A stretch of 64,000 bases of DNA, taken from NCBI GenBank assembly GCA_913048465.1, contig CAJWVO010000008.1, forward strand, positions 1 to 64,000, written 5' to 3'. Positions 8,313-16,815 of this stretch are shown here, in pieces. A program made the translations under genes and the position numbers. The notes beneath the pieces were generated by a model. That model was not told the origin of the DNA. It worked only from the letters and a program-made list of their open reading frames with translations, and did not search any database. Each line of letters opens with the position of its first letter. Position 1 is the stretch's first letter. The stretch is from an uncultured Nitrosomonadales bacterium (GTDB taxonomy: Bacteria > Pseudomonadota > Gammaproteobacteria > Burkholderiales > Methylophilaceae).

Positions 8313-10285
8313 ATTTCAACTTCCATTCCGATAAACCATGTTCTTCTAAAATTAAACGGGTATATTGCACCATAGGTATCATCTGTATATGTTCTTATAC
8401 CATTTTTTTGATTAAAAATATTATTAATTGAAGCAAAAATACTCATTGACGAAAATTGAGAAATGTTTTTCAAGCTATATTTAACGAATGCATTGGTTGA
8501 CTCATAAGATGGGGACATCATATTGGCATTATTGTTAAAATCATCAAAAATATAATTCCTATCTCGCCATACATGATTAACTGAAGCGTTCCAATTATCA
8601 TAATCATAGTGGATTGCTAAATTAATTGAGTTTTTTGGCACACCTGGTAATGATTTTCCACTTGGGAATGTTGTGCTGTCTGTATCATTTAAAATTTTAG
8701 CAATCGTATAGCTGTAGTTAAATTTAAGATTAAATCTATCATTAAGTTTGCGCATTAAAAAAACTTCATAACCATATTTATTAGTGCGGTCGATATTCTC
8801 ATTCTGATAACTCGTTGGGTTAAAAACAATTTCATTATCAAGATCAGCATAAAATGTACTAATTTTTAATTTTTGTTTCGGATCAATATAATTTAAGCCC
8901 AAATTAATTGTCCTACTTTGCATCGGTTTAATATTTGGATTTAAGGTATCGTAGTTCCCAGTTCCAAAGTTATAAGGAAGCATGCGGTCAATATCTTGTG
9001 ATTGCATGCTTTTGGAAAAATTAGAAAATAAGTTAACTTGATTATTCAAAATATAATTTAACCCAGTTTCAAACATGGATAGACGGTCAGACTGATCAGT
9101 GTTAATACTAGTGTTATTGAATTTGGTGATTACTCTTTCTGTTCTTGCCCCATAAGTAATGGACAATTTATCATCATCATCAAGAGAATGTTTTGCTTGT
9201 AGGTAGATTGCCTCATTTTGTTTGTTGGCCTGGTTGACTGGAGTTTGTGAGTTGCGATATGCGTTTAATTCTCTTTCGCTGATAGACATTCCGGATGTTA
9301 AATTAAAACCTTTACCAGAGTAATCAAGCTCAAGTCCATTAACAATTGCGCTTGTTTTTCTTAAGTTAGTCGCGTAATCCCTGGCATCATATTTCTTTCT
9401 TTGCCCCTGGTGATAGACTTTAACAGAAAAGTTATCTGAAAAATGAGTTATGTAATCTAATCCCCAGATATCGTCGTTGTAATCGAACTCGTTATACTGT
9501 CCTCCACTACGAGACGGGTCTTTATTAAACTGAAGCCTGGTCAGGGCTGCTGGAAAAAGAGAGTTAGATTCCGTATTGGAGTATTTGAAATTAATCTGAG
9601 AATAATTATCCAGTTCATAGCTTAACTTAATAGTTTGGTTGCTCGACTTACTCTTATCTTTGTTGCCTCTTGAATCTTTTTGACTATAACCGTCATTACT
9701 CTCGTAACTTGATGAAAAAGAAATAGAAAAATTGTCAATTATCTTTCCTGTGGTAAACGAGTGATTCTTTTGACCAAAATTACCGTATGCAGATGAGATC
9801 CTTGTTTTGTCATGATTTTTGGTATAGATATTTATTGACCCTGCGTTGGACCCGTCTCCATGAACAACAGATCCGCTGCCTTTTAAAATTTCAATTCGAT
9901 CGATATCTTTAGTATTAATAGTTCCTAAAAAACCTGGTGCCATATCAATATTATTGATCCGATACCCATCCACATTGACAACAATATTTTGAAATCCATT
10001 TTCTAGTCCATAGCCTCTCATATCAATGGATGGCGCAGCTTTGTTCCCAGAGTAGGATGAAACATTGAGTGAGGATTTATTTGATAAAAAATCAAAGAGG
10101 TTATTGGTCCCAGAATTTATTATTTCTTCGTGATCATAGACCTCAACATGATGAGTGGAGTTACTTTCTGAGGTATAGAATTTATTCGAATAAACAATCA
10201 CTTCATCAGTATTAAGTTCCTCTGAATAAATTAATGAAGAATAAAAGCTGAAAATAGCAATTAAAAAATTCTTAAAGTTACGCAT
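8309..10285 (-). CDS. btuB: TonB-dependent cobalamin receptor BtuB
   Basis: Outer-membrane beta-barrel receptor of about 658 residues that imports vitamin B12 using TonB energy. It has a signal peptide (MRNFKNFLIAIFSFYSSLIYS), a TonB-box-like DEVIVYSN, a plug domain with DRIEILKGSGSVVHGDGSNAGSI variants, and a barrel ending in an aromatic C-terminus (TWFIGMEVEI). I chose the ATG at 10285 because a GGGAGGG ribosome site lies five bases upstream and the signal peptide starts there; an upstream start at 10321 is unlikely. Regulation by the upstream cobalamin riboswitch identifies the substrate. btuM is coupled downstream. Confidence 0.93.
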   Translation of the reverse strand: MRNFKNFLIAIFSFYSSLIYSEELNTDEVIVYSNKFYTSESNSTHHVEVYDHEEIINSGTNNLFDFLSNKSSLNVSSYSGNKAAPSIDMRGYGLENGFQNIVVNVDGYRINNIDMAPGFLGTINTKDIDRIEILKGSGSVVHGDGSNAGSINIYTKNHDKTRISSAYGNFGQKNHSFTTGKIIDNFSISFSSSYESNDGYSQKDSRGNKDKSKSSNQTIKLSYELDNYSQINFKYSNTESNSLFPAALTRLQFNKDPSRSGGQYNEFDYNDDIWGLDYITHFSDNFSVKVYHQGQRKKYDARDYATNLRKTSAIVNGLELDYSGKGFNLTSGMSISERELNAYRNSQTPVNQANKQNEAIYLQAKHSLDDDDKLSITYGARTERVITKFNNTSINTDQSDRLSMFETGLNYILNNQVNLFSNFSKSMQSQDIDRMLPYNFGTGNYDTLNPNIKPMQSRTINLGLNYIDPKQKLKISTFYADLDNEIVFNPTSYQNENIDRTNKYGYEVFLMRKLNDRFNLKFNYSYTIAKILNDTDSTTFPSGKSLPGVPKNSINLAIHYDYDNWNASVNHVWRDRNYIFDDFNNNANMMSPSYESTNAFVKYSLKNISQFSSMSIFASINNIFNQKNGIRTYTDDTYGAIYPFNFRRTWFIGMEVEI

Positions 10286-10286
10286 A

Positions 10287-10334
10287 AAGCCCTCCCAGAC
10301 TGAATCATGAAGATTAAGCACCGATAGGAGGCTT
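10287..10334 (-). promoter_or_regulatory. Ribosome-site-sequestering hairpin of the btuB leader
   Basis: On the minus strand AAGCCTCC (10334-10327) can pair with the btuB ribosome site GGGAGGGCTT (10296-10287), leaving one bulged G. This gives a plausible translational off-switch directly downstream of the cobalamin aptamer. The pairing is seen in the sequence; the switching is inferred. Confidence 0.6.
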
Positions 10335-10354
10335 AATACTCACCCGTATAAAAA

Positions 10355-10512
10355 TAAAGATTGGCCGGTATCCGGACTCAAGAGACAAAATATAACGTCT
10401 TCCCAAGAAAAATCTCAGTGACATGTTGTTATATCCACACTCTATTACCGTTGCGGGGGCAGTATTGGTTTTTCACCAATTTCCCGATTATGCCTAAATT
10501 TAGGCCACCAAC
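10355..10512 (-). promoter_or_regulatory. Cobalamin (AdoCbl) riboswitch
   Basis: Read on the minus strand, the leader contains the classic cobalamin aptamer: GGTGAAAAACC followed by CTGCCCCCGCAACGGTAA (10462-10445) and the B12-box-like GAGTCCGGATACCGGCC (10379-10363). Order and spacing match the family consensus. It precedes btuB and btuM and should repress them when cobalamin is plentiful. Confidence 0.96.
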
Positions 10513-10515
10513 AAC

Positions 10516-10543
10516 TTGACTATAGCATATGAATAACTATAAT
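10516..10543 (+). promoter_or_regulatory. Sigma-70 promoter before the Cys/His-rich protein
   Basis: TTGACT (10516-10521) and a perfect TATAAT (10538-10543) are separated by 16 bases. A start near 10550 would coincide with the second in-frame ATG of the next gene. Confidence 0.65.
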
Positions 10544-10870
10544 CACACAATGGTTTTAAGAAAGATTGCATTTTTTGCATTAATTACCATTGTATTTATG
10601 CAATGGACAACTCTACAACATGACGTCGATCATATGCATGAGGTCTTTTATGTCGCTCATTGTGAAGATGAAAAAAAAGAGGACAGCAAGGAACTTAACC
10701 ATTGTGAAAATTGTAGTATTTTTAATCATCTTGCCCACGCTATTTCAAATGATGATCACACTTTATTGAATAAACAATTAAATTCAACTTTAAATAATAG
10801 CTACAGAATATTTGCTTTTACGCATTTCTATAGCATCAATTCCGTTAGGGGCCCACCACAAATCTCTTAA
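10529..10870 (+). CDS. Small exported Cys/His-rich protein, putative metal handling
   Basis: Up to 113 residues with a hydrophobic N-terminal segment (about 10-27, RKIAFFALITIVFMQWTT) that looks like a signal or anchor. It is followed by a His/Cys-rich region (DHMHE, AHCED, NHCENC, HLAHA) able to bind a transition metal. No named family is recognised with certainty; small proteins of this kind often precede zinc or copper uptake genes. The TATAAT at 10538 lies inside the first codons, so the real start may be the ATG at 10550 (106 residues). The ZnuD-like receptor follows by 32 bases on the same strand, suggesting an operon. Confidence 0.7.
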   Translation: MNNYNHTMVLRKIAFFALITIVFMQWTTLQHDVDHMHEVFYVAHCEDEKKEDSKELNHCENCSIFNHLAHAISNDDHTLLNKQLNSTLNNSYRIFAFTHFYSINSVRGPPQIS

Positions 10871-10902
10871 AAAATAATTTTTAATTTTTTTGGAGAAAAC
10901 AA

Positions 10903-12999
10903 ATGCAACACAAATACAAGCTTTTAAGCTTAGGCGTGCTTTTAGCCCTAAACGCCATAACTTATGCGGATGAGCAATTAGATTTGCCAGTTACCCCAGT
11001 AACCGCTAATCCTTTGGGAGTTAGCTCAGATGAATTCGTCATCCCTTTCTCAGTCTTAAATGGGCGGAGTTTAGACGTCAGGAGGGGAAATAACCTTGCT
11101 GATACCCTAGAAGATACCCCAGGAATTTCCTTTTCTAACTGGGGACCTATGGTCGGAAGACCAATCATCCGAGGTATGGACGGTGACCGAATCCGTATCA
11201 TGAGAAATGGTATTAATTCTATTGACGTATCATCATTTAGTACAGATCACGCAGTCCCTATTGACCCTATGGTTATTGAACAAATAGATGTTATTCGAGG
11301 TCCTGCAACTGTCCTTTATGGGGGGGGAACCATCGGTGGGGTAATAAACGCGATAGACCATCGAATCCCAAGACAAAAAATTTCTGGTGCGACCGGTCGA
11401 GCAATAACTCGATTTGGAGGAGCTAACAGCGAACGAAGCTCTGCGGTAGTTGGAGATATTGGTATTGGAAATTTGGTTATTCACCTCGACGCCTATACCA
11501 GAAAAACAGGTAATCTCAACATATCAGGCTATTCAGTATCCAGCAGATTAGCTCGCTCTGATTCAGAGGTTAGTCGAAATTCATATGGTAAAAAAGGCCA
11601 ATTGAGAAATTCGGGTTCCGATTCTGATGGCGGTGCGCTAGGTGCATCATACTTCTTTGATAAGGGTTATATCGGTATGTCGTATGCGAAGCATGATAGT
11701 GAAATTGGGAATCCACTTACAACCACAGGTTTTTTTGATCAGGAAACTAGTCGTTGGGACCTGCATTCTGAGTTTCATGATATTGATATTTTTGATTTTT
11801 TTAACCATTTTAAGTTTAAGATGGCCCACACCGACTATAAGCATGACGAACACCATGAGCCTGGTGAAATTGAGGCAACATTTGAAAATCGCGGTCTGGA
11901 TGGAACTTTGGAATTAGGTCATCATGCTATCGCTGGCATAAGTGGTGTGGTCGGATTTCACTTTGATAACTCAACCTTCAAGCAACCCAATGGAGTTCTG
12001 TTACCAACTGCTAATACTGATTCACAATCTGTATATATTTATGAAGAGCTTCCAATCGATGAACATAAACTTACATTGGGATTGAGAAGGGGAAATCACG
12101 ATGTTAAAAGAAATGCTTTTACAGGTGATGGAGGTTGTAGTATTTCTTATACTGATTCTGATGATTGTGATGCCTCCGGTGGTGCTGAGGATGATCAGTC
12201 TTTCGGTGAAACAGAAAAAACATTTCAGACCAACAATGCTGCTATCGGAGGTGTTTATAAGATTAACCAAAATTGGTCTTTAAATTCCAATTTGGCACAT
12301 TCTGAAAGAGCGCCAGCATTTTTCGAGTTATTCCCTTATGGTGCTCACCATGCGACTGAGCAAGTCCACAAAGGAAATGAAAATCTTAACACCGAGCTAT
12401 CCAATTCGATAGACTTTAAAGTTAATTGGAAAAATAATGGACACTATTTCAATGTTGGTCCTTACTACACGAAATTTAATCGTTTCATAGGATTATTTAA
12501 CACGGGTAACGAGCTCTATCACCTTCATGAGGGAGAGGAAGAGGCTGAAGCAATGAGTGTATTTCAGTATCGTTCGGTTGGAGCAACATTTAAAGGGTTA
12601 GAGTTTGATGGAAACTATCAAATTAATGACCAGTTTAATTTTTCTTACAAGGGTGACTATGTTCGCGCCGAACAGGATAACGGAGATGATTTACCAAGGA
12701 TTTCTCCACTCCGATTGGGCGCGGGTGTTTCCTATGAAAAAAATCGATGGTATGCAAGGTTGGATATCTTAAGAGCATTTGCTCAAGACAATATTGCTGC
12801 CCATGAATTAAAAACTGATGGGTACACTAATGTGACAGCTTATGCGGCATATCAGTTTCCGATTGAATATAATCTGCAGTTCTTTGTGAAAGGCCATAAT
12901 TTGCTTGATCAAGAAATACGTGATCATGCTTCTTTTATGAAGGATAAGTTTTTAAGGCCAGGCCGGTCAGTTCTATTCGGATTGAGAGGAGAATTTTAG
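10903..12999 (+). CDS. znuD: ZnuD-like TonB-dependent receptor (probable zinc uptake)
   Basis: A 698-residue outer-membrane receptor. It has a signal peptide (1-22), an N-terminal plug with IIRGMDGDRIRIMRNG and IEQIDVIRGPATVLYGGG, and a 22-strand-type barrel ending in FGLRGEF. Extracellular-loop regions are His/Glu/Asp-rich (DEHHEPGE; HHATEQVH; HLHEGEEEAEA), and the ERAPAFFELFPYGAHHAT segment is like ZnuD receptors for zinc. The adjacent Cys/His-rich protein supports metal transport. No Zur box was recognised and copper or another metal is possible. The 3' end overlaps dgkA by four bases. Confidence 0.8.
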   Translation: MQHKYKLLSLGVLLALNAITYADEQLDLPVTPVTANPLGVSSDEFVIPFSVLNGRSLDVRRGNNLADTLEDTPGISFSNWGPMVGRPIIRGMDGDRIRIMRNGINSIDVSSFSTDHAVPIDPMVIEQIDVIRGPATVLYGGGTIGGVINAIDHRIPRQKISGATGRAITRFGGANSERSSAVVGDIGIGNLVIHLDAYTRKTGNLNISGYSVSSRLARSDSEVSRNSYGKKGQLRNSGSDSDGGALGASYFFDKGYIGMSYAKHDSEIGNPLTTTGFFDQETSRWDLHSEFHDIDIFDFFNHFKFKMAHTDYKHDEHHEPGEIEATFENRGLDGTLELGHHAIAGISGVVGFHFDNSTFKQPNGVLLPTANTDSQSVYIYEELPIDEHKLTLGLRRGNHDVKRNAFTGDGGCSISYTDSDDCDASGGAEDDQSFGETEKTFQTNNAAIGGVYKINQNWSLNSNLAHSERAPAFFELFPYGAHHATEQVHKGNENLNTELSNSIDFKVNWKNNGHYFNVGPYYTKFNRFIGLFNTGNELYHLHEGEEEAEAMSVFQYRSVGATFKGLEFDGNYQINDQFNFSYKGDYVRAEQDNGDDLPRISPLRLGAGVSYEKNRWYARLDILRAFAQDNIAAHELKTDGYTNVTAYAAYQFPIEYNLQFFVKGHNLLDQEIRDHASFMKDKFLRPGRSVLFGLRGEF

Positions 13000-13364
13000 A
13001 AAAAAATAATGATGAGCCAAACCGCAAAGAGATTGATTAGGCTAAGAAAAACAGCAGCACTGCCCATATCTTTAGCCCTCTTTGCGAGTTTGTGTTTTTC
13101 TAAACTAATACGATCTACGGTCGCCTCGATTGCAGAGTTTAATAGTTCAACAATAGGAACAAGCAAGGTAGAAAAAATAAGCAACACAAGCTCAATACCG
13201 TTGGTTGATATATGAATAGCTAGAGGAACCAGAATAAGAGTCATAAACACCTCTTGTCTGAAAGCATCCTCTTTCTTAAAAGCAACTTTAAATCCAACAA
13301 AAGAATAACCAATGGCATTGATGAGTCTTTTGATGCCTGTCTTTCCTTTAAAAGGACTTTCCAT
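12996..13364 (-). CDS. dgkA: Diacylglycerol kinase DgkA
   Basis: Inner-membrane trimeric kinase that recycles diacylglycerol, released by osmoregulated-glucan and lipid A metabolism, to phosphatidic acid. At 122 residues it has the family length. The catalytic/ATP segments AFRQE and [13 protein letters not shown] are intact, followed by [12 protein letters not shown] and three hydrophobic helices. I chose ATG 13364 because an AGGA site lies seven bases upstream; a GTG four codons earlier (13376) is unlikely. Divergent from yggX. Confidence 0.95.
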   Translation of the reverse strand: MESPFKGKTGIKRLINAIGYSFVGFKVAFKKEDAFRQEVFMTLILVPLAIHISTNGIELVLLIFSTLLVPIVELLNSAIEATVDRISLEKHKLAKRAKDMGSAAVFLSLINLFAVWLIIIFF

Positions 13365-13418
13365 GTTATTCCTCACTTGATAGAATTTGCACTCATTATA
13401 AATGAATGTGAGAAAAAA

Positions 13419-13691
13419 ATGGCAAGACTTGTAAACTGTGTAAAGTTAGGAAAAGAAGCAGAAGGGTTAGATTTCCCTCCATACCCTGGTGAATTGGGAA
13501 AAAAGATTTTCGAAAATGTCTCTAAAGAAGCATGGGCCGAATGGTTAAAACATCAAACCATGTTGGTTAATGAAAATCGCTTAAGCTTAATTGATCCAGA
13601 GGCAAGAAAGTATTTAACCCAACAAACTGAAAATTATTTTTTTGGATCTGGCGCAGACCAGGCTGAGGGTTACGTCCCACCAAAAGAATAA
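13419..13691 (+). CDS. yggX: YggX-family Fe(2+)-trafficking / oxidative protection protein
   Basis: A 90-residue cytosolic protein with the whole YggX pattern: [27 protein letters not shown] head (Cys7 conserved), [17 protein letters not shown] core, and a [12 protein letters not shown] tail. YggX protects iron-sulfur enzymes and supports iron trafficking under oxidative stress in enterics. The start is set by homology at the ATG 13419; a longer in-frame extension to 13254 runs antisense through dgkA and is not credible. Confidence 0.95.
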   Translation: MARLVNCVKLGKEAEGLDFPPYPGELGKKIFENVSKEAWAEWLKHQTMLVNENRLSLIDPEARKYLTQQTENYFFGSGADQAEGYVPPKE

Positions 13692-13702
13692 ATCAAGTTA
13701 GC

Positions 13703-14404
13703 TTAAGATTTTAGTTCTTTTTTAATCTCTTTGGTTGAAAGATGACGCACGTCGGAACCTTTGACCCAGTAAACTATATGTTCTGAAATATTTTCTGCAT
13801 GGTCCCCAATTCTTTCAACTGCTTTTGCAACGTAAACTATCTCAAGTGCAGTTGAAATATTTCTAGGATCTTCCATCATCAAGGTAAGTTGACTACGCAT
13901 ACAGGACTGGTAAATTTCGTCAACGGATTGATCATCTTTGATGATCGATAAGATCGCATCCGGATCCATCCTTGTAAAAGAATCTAGAGCAGTGTGCAGC
14001 ATTTCGGATACTAATTTCTGCATGGATTTAATATTAGTTAAGCTCGGTTTAGACATACGATCATTTTCAAAGATACGTTTTGCAGCCCTCGCAATTTTAG
14101 CTGCCTCATCACCAATACGTTCTAGATCAGTAGTTATTTTTTGTACAGTGAGAACAAACCTGAGATCTGCTGCCACCGGCGTTCTTTTCACCAAAACTAA
14201 TTCACAGTTCTCATCAATGCTGGTTTGAAGATCGTTAACGTCTTCATCCCTATTAATAATTTTATCTATTAATTTTGAATCAGCATCTTTTAAACATGTG
14301 ATGGCATCTTTAATTTGTTCTTCAACAATTCCACCCATCTCCATGACCTGAGCACGCAGACCTTCAAGCTCCTTGTCGAATTTTGAAAATGTATGAATTG
14401 CCAT
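13703..14404 (-). CDS. phoU: Phosphate-transport regulator PhoU
   Basis: A 233-residue all-helical cytosolic protein with two PhoU repeats; each shows the metal-binding ExxxD-type pattern (first repeat DLERIGDEAAKIA, second AVERIGDHAENISE). PhoU links the Pst phosphate transporter to PhoR/PhoB and restrains phosphate uptake. No pst or pho genes lie beside it here, so it is detached from the usual pstSCAB-phoU operon. The ATG has an AAGGA ribosome site. Confidence 0.95.
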   Translation of the reverse strand: MAIHTFSKFDKELEGLRAQVMEMGGIVEEQIKDAITCLKDADSKLIDKIINRDEDVNDLQTSIDENCELVLVKRTPVAADLRFVLTVQKITTDLERIGDEAAKIARAAKRIFENDRMSKPSLTNIKSMQKLVSEMLHTALDSFTRMDPDAILSIIKDDQSVDEIYQSCMRSQLTLMMEDPRNISTALEIVYVAKAVERIGDHAENISEHIVYWVKGSDVRHLSTKEIKKELKS

Positions 14405-14443
14405 GTGTATTCCTTTAAAAATTATCTTTCAAATTAAATAATA

Positions 14444-15103
14444 CTATTTTTTTATTATTTTCACACCCTCTGTGGTCGCTAACAAAAGGGTGTTTGCTGG
14501 TCGAGCTGCAAATAATCCATTAGTCACCACGCCCACAATCTGATTAATTTTTGCTTCAATTGCAATCGGATCTGAGATCACGAGATTATGCACATCAAGA
14601 ATGACATTGCCATTGTCGGTTGTAAAATCTCTGAGCACAGGATTGCCCCCAAGCCTGGTTAATTCTCTAGCAACATAGCTTCTTGCCATAGGGAGTACTT
14701 CAACTGGCAGAGGAAACTTGCCGAGCACATCGACGTACTTTGATTCATCACAGATGCAAATAAAGTCTTTGGCATTTGCTGCAACAATTTTTTCTCTTGT
14801 TAATGCACCTCCGCCACCTTTTAACATGTGCATATGCTCGGTAATTTCATCCGCACCATCCACATAAATTTCCATACCATCCACACTATTTAAATCGAAT
14901 ACTTGAATATCATGGTCTTTTAATCTATTGGCTGTAGCTTCACTGCTGGCAACTGCGCCATCAATCTTATGTTTCACCTTTGCTAATTCATCAATAAAGA
15001 AATTTGCTGTAGATCCAGTGCCTACACCAATAATTCCAGATTCAACATACTTTACTGCTGCCTTTGCTACTTGTTGCTTTAATTCATCTTGCGTGAATGC
15101 CAT
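14444..15103 (-). CDS. rpiA: Ribose-5-phosphate isomerase A
   Basis: A 219-residue cytosolic enzyme interconverting ribose-5-phosphate and ribulose-5-phosphate in the pentose phosphate pathway; in methylotrophs it also serves ribulose-monophosphate regeneration. Signature segments [26 protein letters not shown] and [14 protein letters not shown] (active-site Glu and Lys) are intact and the length is typical. The ATG has a GAAGGGAAG site. It lies 39 bases upstream of phoU on the same strand. Confidence 0.97.
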   Translation of the reverse strand: MAFTQDELKQQVAKAAVKYVESGIIGVGTGSTANFFIDELAKVKHKIDGAVASSEATANRLKDHDIQVFDLNSVDGMEIYVDGADEITEHMHMLKGGGGALTREKIVAANAKDFICICDESKYVDVLGKFPLPVEVLPMARSYVARELTRLGGNPVLRDFTTDNGNVILDVHNLVISDPIAIEAKINQIVGVVTNGLFAARPANTLLLATTEGVKIIKK

Positions 15104-15206
15104 TCTCTTCCCTTCAATGTATCTTAAAGATTATATTAAAAATTTTGATTACAATGATACACCTCTGTAGAATGAAATTAAAATACTAAAGATATATGAC
15201 AGTAGT

Positions 15207-16730
15207 ATGAAAATAGATTTAAAACAGCTAAAAAAATCCATTGATCGTGTAAATAATTACAACGTGGTCAAAAAAACACCTCTTCAAAAGTTAGAACAAC
15301 TCTCACAACGATTTGATAATAATATTTTTGTGAAACGAGAAGATCTGCAGTTAATCCACTCGTTTAAAATTCGTGGCGCCATGAATAGATTTTCTAAGTT
15401 AACTAAAAAAAATCTCAATAACGGTGTGATTGCTGCTTCTGCTGGAAATCATGCCCAAGGTGTGGCGTTAAGTGCAAAAAAAATTAAATGTCGAGCCGTT
15501 ATTGTCATGCCAGAAATTACTCCCCTAATTAAGGTGGAGGCTGTTAAGAGTCATGGGGCTGAAGTAGTGTTACACGGCGATAACTTTGCTGCTGCCATGG
15601 CACATGCCTTTGAATTAGCTGAAGAAGAAAAATTAACATTTCTACATCCCTATGATGATCTAGATGTCATTGCCGGACAAGGCACTACTGGTAAAGAAAT
15701 CCTTGATCAATTTAATAAACCTATCCATGCCATCTTTTGTTGTGTTGGGGGTGGTGGTCTAGTATCTGGTGTAGCGGCTTATATCAAATCAGTTAATCCA
15801 AAGATAAAGGTTATTGGAGTCGAAGCTAAGGGAGCTGAGGCAATGACCAAATCATTAAAAGCGAACAAAAGAGTTAACTTAAAACAGGTGGCCTTGTTTG
15901 CAGAGGGCGCTGCTGTCAAGCAAGTGGGGGAACATAACTTTGAGTTATGTAAACAGCTTGTTGATGAAATGATTGTTGTAGACAACGATGCAATCTGTGC
16001 GGCAATAAAAGATATGTTTGAAGATACTCGTACTGTTCTTGAGCCAGCTGGCGCACTAGCTTTAGCAGGTATGAAACAGTACATAGAAAAAAATAAACTA
16101 TCAAAGGAGAATATGATTGGTATCGCTTCTGGGGCGAATATGAATTTTGATCGACTTCGTTTTGTTTCTGAACGAGCAGAGATTGGCGAGCAAAGGGAAG
16201 CGATCATTGCAGTGACAATCCCAGAAAAACCAGGTGCGTTTAAAAGTTTTTGTGAAAAGATTGGCAAGAGAAATATTACAGAGTTTAATTATCGATACTC
16301 AAATAAGAAAAATGCTCAAATTTTTACTGGTATCAGCATCAGTGACCCCTCTGAAGTAAGATCAATCATTAATTCTTTGGGTGCCGCTGGATTAGAAGCC
16401 ATTGACTTGACTGCTAATGAAATGGCGAAATTACATTTGAGACACCTGGTGGGGGGGCGTGCACCGCAGGCAAAAAATGAATTAATTTATCGTTTTGAGT
16501 TTCCTGAACAGCCTGGTGCCTTGATGAATTTTTTAGGTCACCTGAATAAGGGCTGGAATATTAGTTTATTTCATTACCGTAATCACGGAGCGGATACAGC
16601 TAGAGTGCTGGTGGGTATCCAAGTCCCTGCTAGACAAAAACAAACTTTTAAAAAGTTTTTAAGTCAATTAGGTTATCCTTATTGGGATGAATCAGAAAAC
16701 CCTGGATATAGCCTTTTCTTAGGCAATTGA
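15207..16730 (+). CDS. ilvA: Biosynthetic threonine dehydratase IlvA
   Basis: PLP enzyme converting threonine to 2-oxobutanoate, the first step to isoleucine. At 507 residues it is the long biosynthetic form: a catalytic domain with PLP lysine 54 in SFKIRGA and a Gly-rich phosphate loop (CCVGGGGLVSG), then two ACT-like regulatory domains (about 325-400 and 420-500, each beginning with an F-x-x-P-E-x-P-G-A pattern) for isoleucine/valine control. It is transcribed alone, divergent from rpiA. Confidence 0.97.
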   Translation: MKIDLKQLKKSIDRVNNYNVVKKTPLQKLEQLSQRFDNNIFVKREDLQLIHSFKIRGAMNRFSKLTKKNLNNGVIAASAGNHAQGVALSAKKIKCRAVIVMPEITPLIKVEAVKSHGAEVVLHGDNFAAAMAHAFELAEEEKLTFLHPYDDLDVIAGQGTTGKEILDQFNKPIHAIFCCVGGGGLVSGVAAYIKSVNPKIKVIGVEAKGAEAMTKSLKANKRVNLKQVALFAEGAAVKQVGEHNFELCKQLVDEMIVVDNDAICAAIKDMFEDTRTVLEPAGALALAGMKQYIEKNKLSKENMIGIASGANMNFDRLRFVSERAEIGEQREAIIAVTIPEKPGAFKSFCEKIGKRNITEFNYRYSNKKNAQIFTGISISDPSEVRSIINSLGAAGLEAIDLTANEMAKLHLRHLVGGRAPQAKNELIYRFEFPEQPGALMNFLGHLNKGWNISLFHYRNHGADTARVLVGIQVPARQKQTFKKFLSQLGYPYWDESENPGYSLFLGN

Positions 16731-16815
16731 TATACAGGAATATATCCTATTGAAATTTTTAATAATTTCACTAAAAATAATTTAAAATTAGATTTAAATA
16801 AAGTTAGGAGATTGA

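Noticed and set aside
11233-12270. Minus-strand open frames opposite the ZnuD-like receptor
   Set aside because: Opposite strongly conserved receptor sequence, without start signals or similarity to known proteins.
13254-13418. N-terminal extension of yggX
   Set aside because: It would run antisense through the conserved N-terminus of dgkA; YggX homology begins exactly at the ATG 13419.
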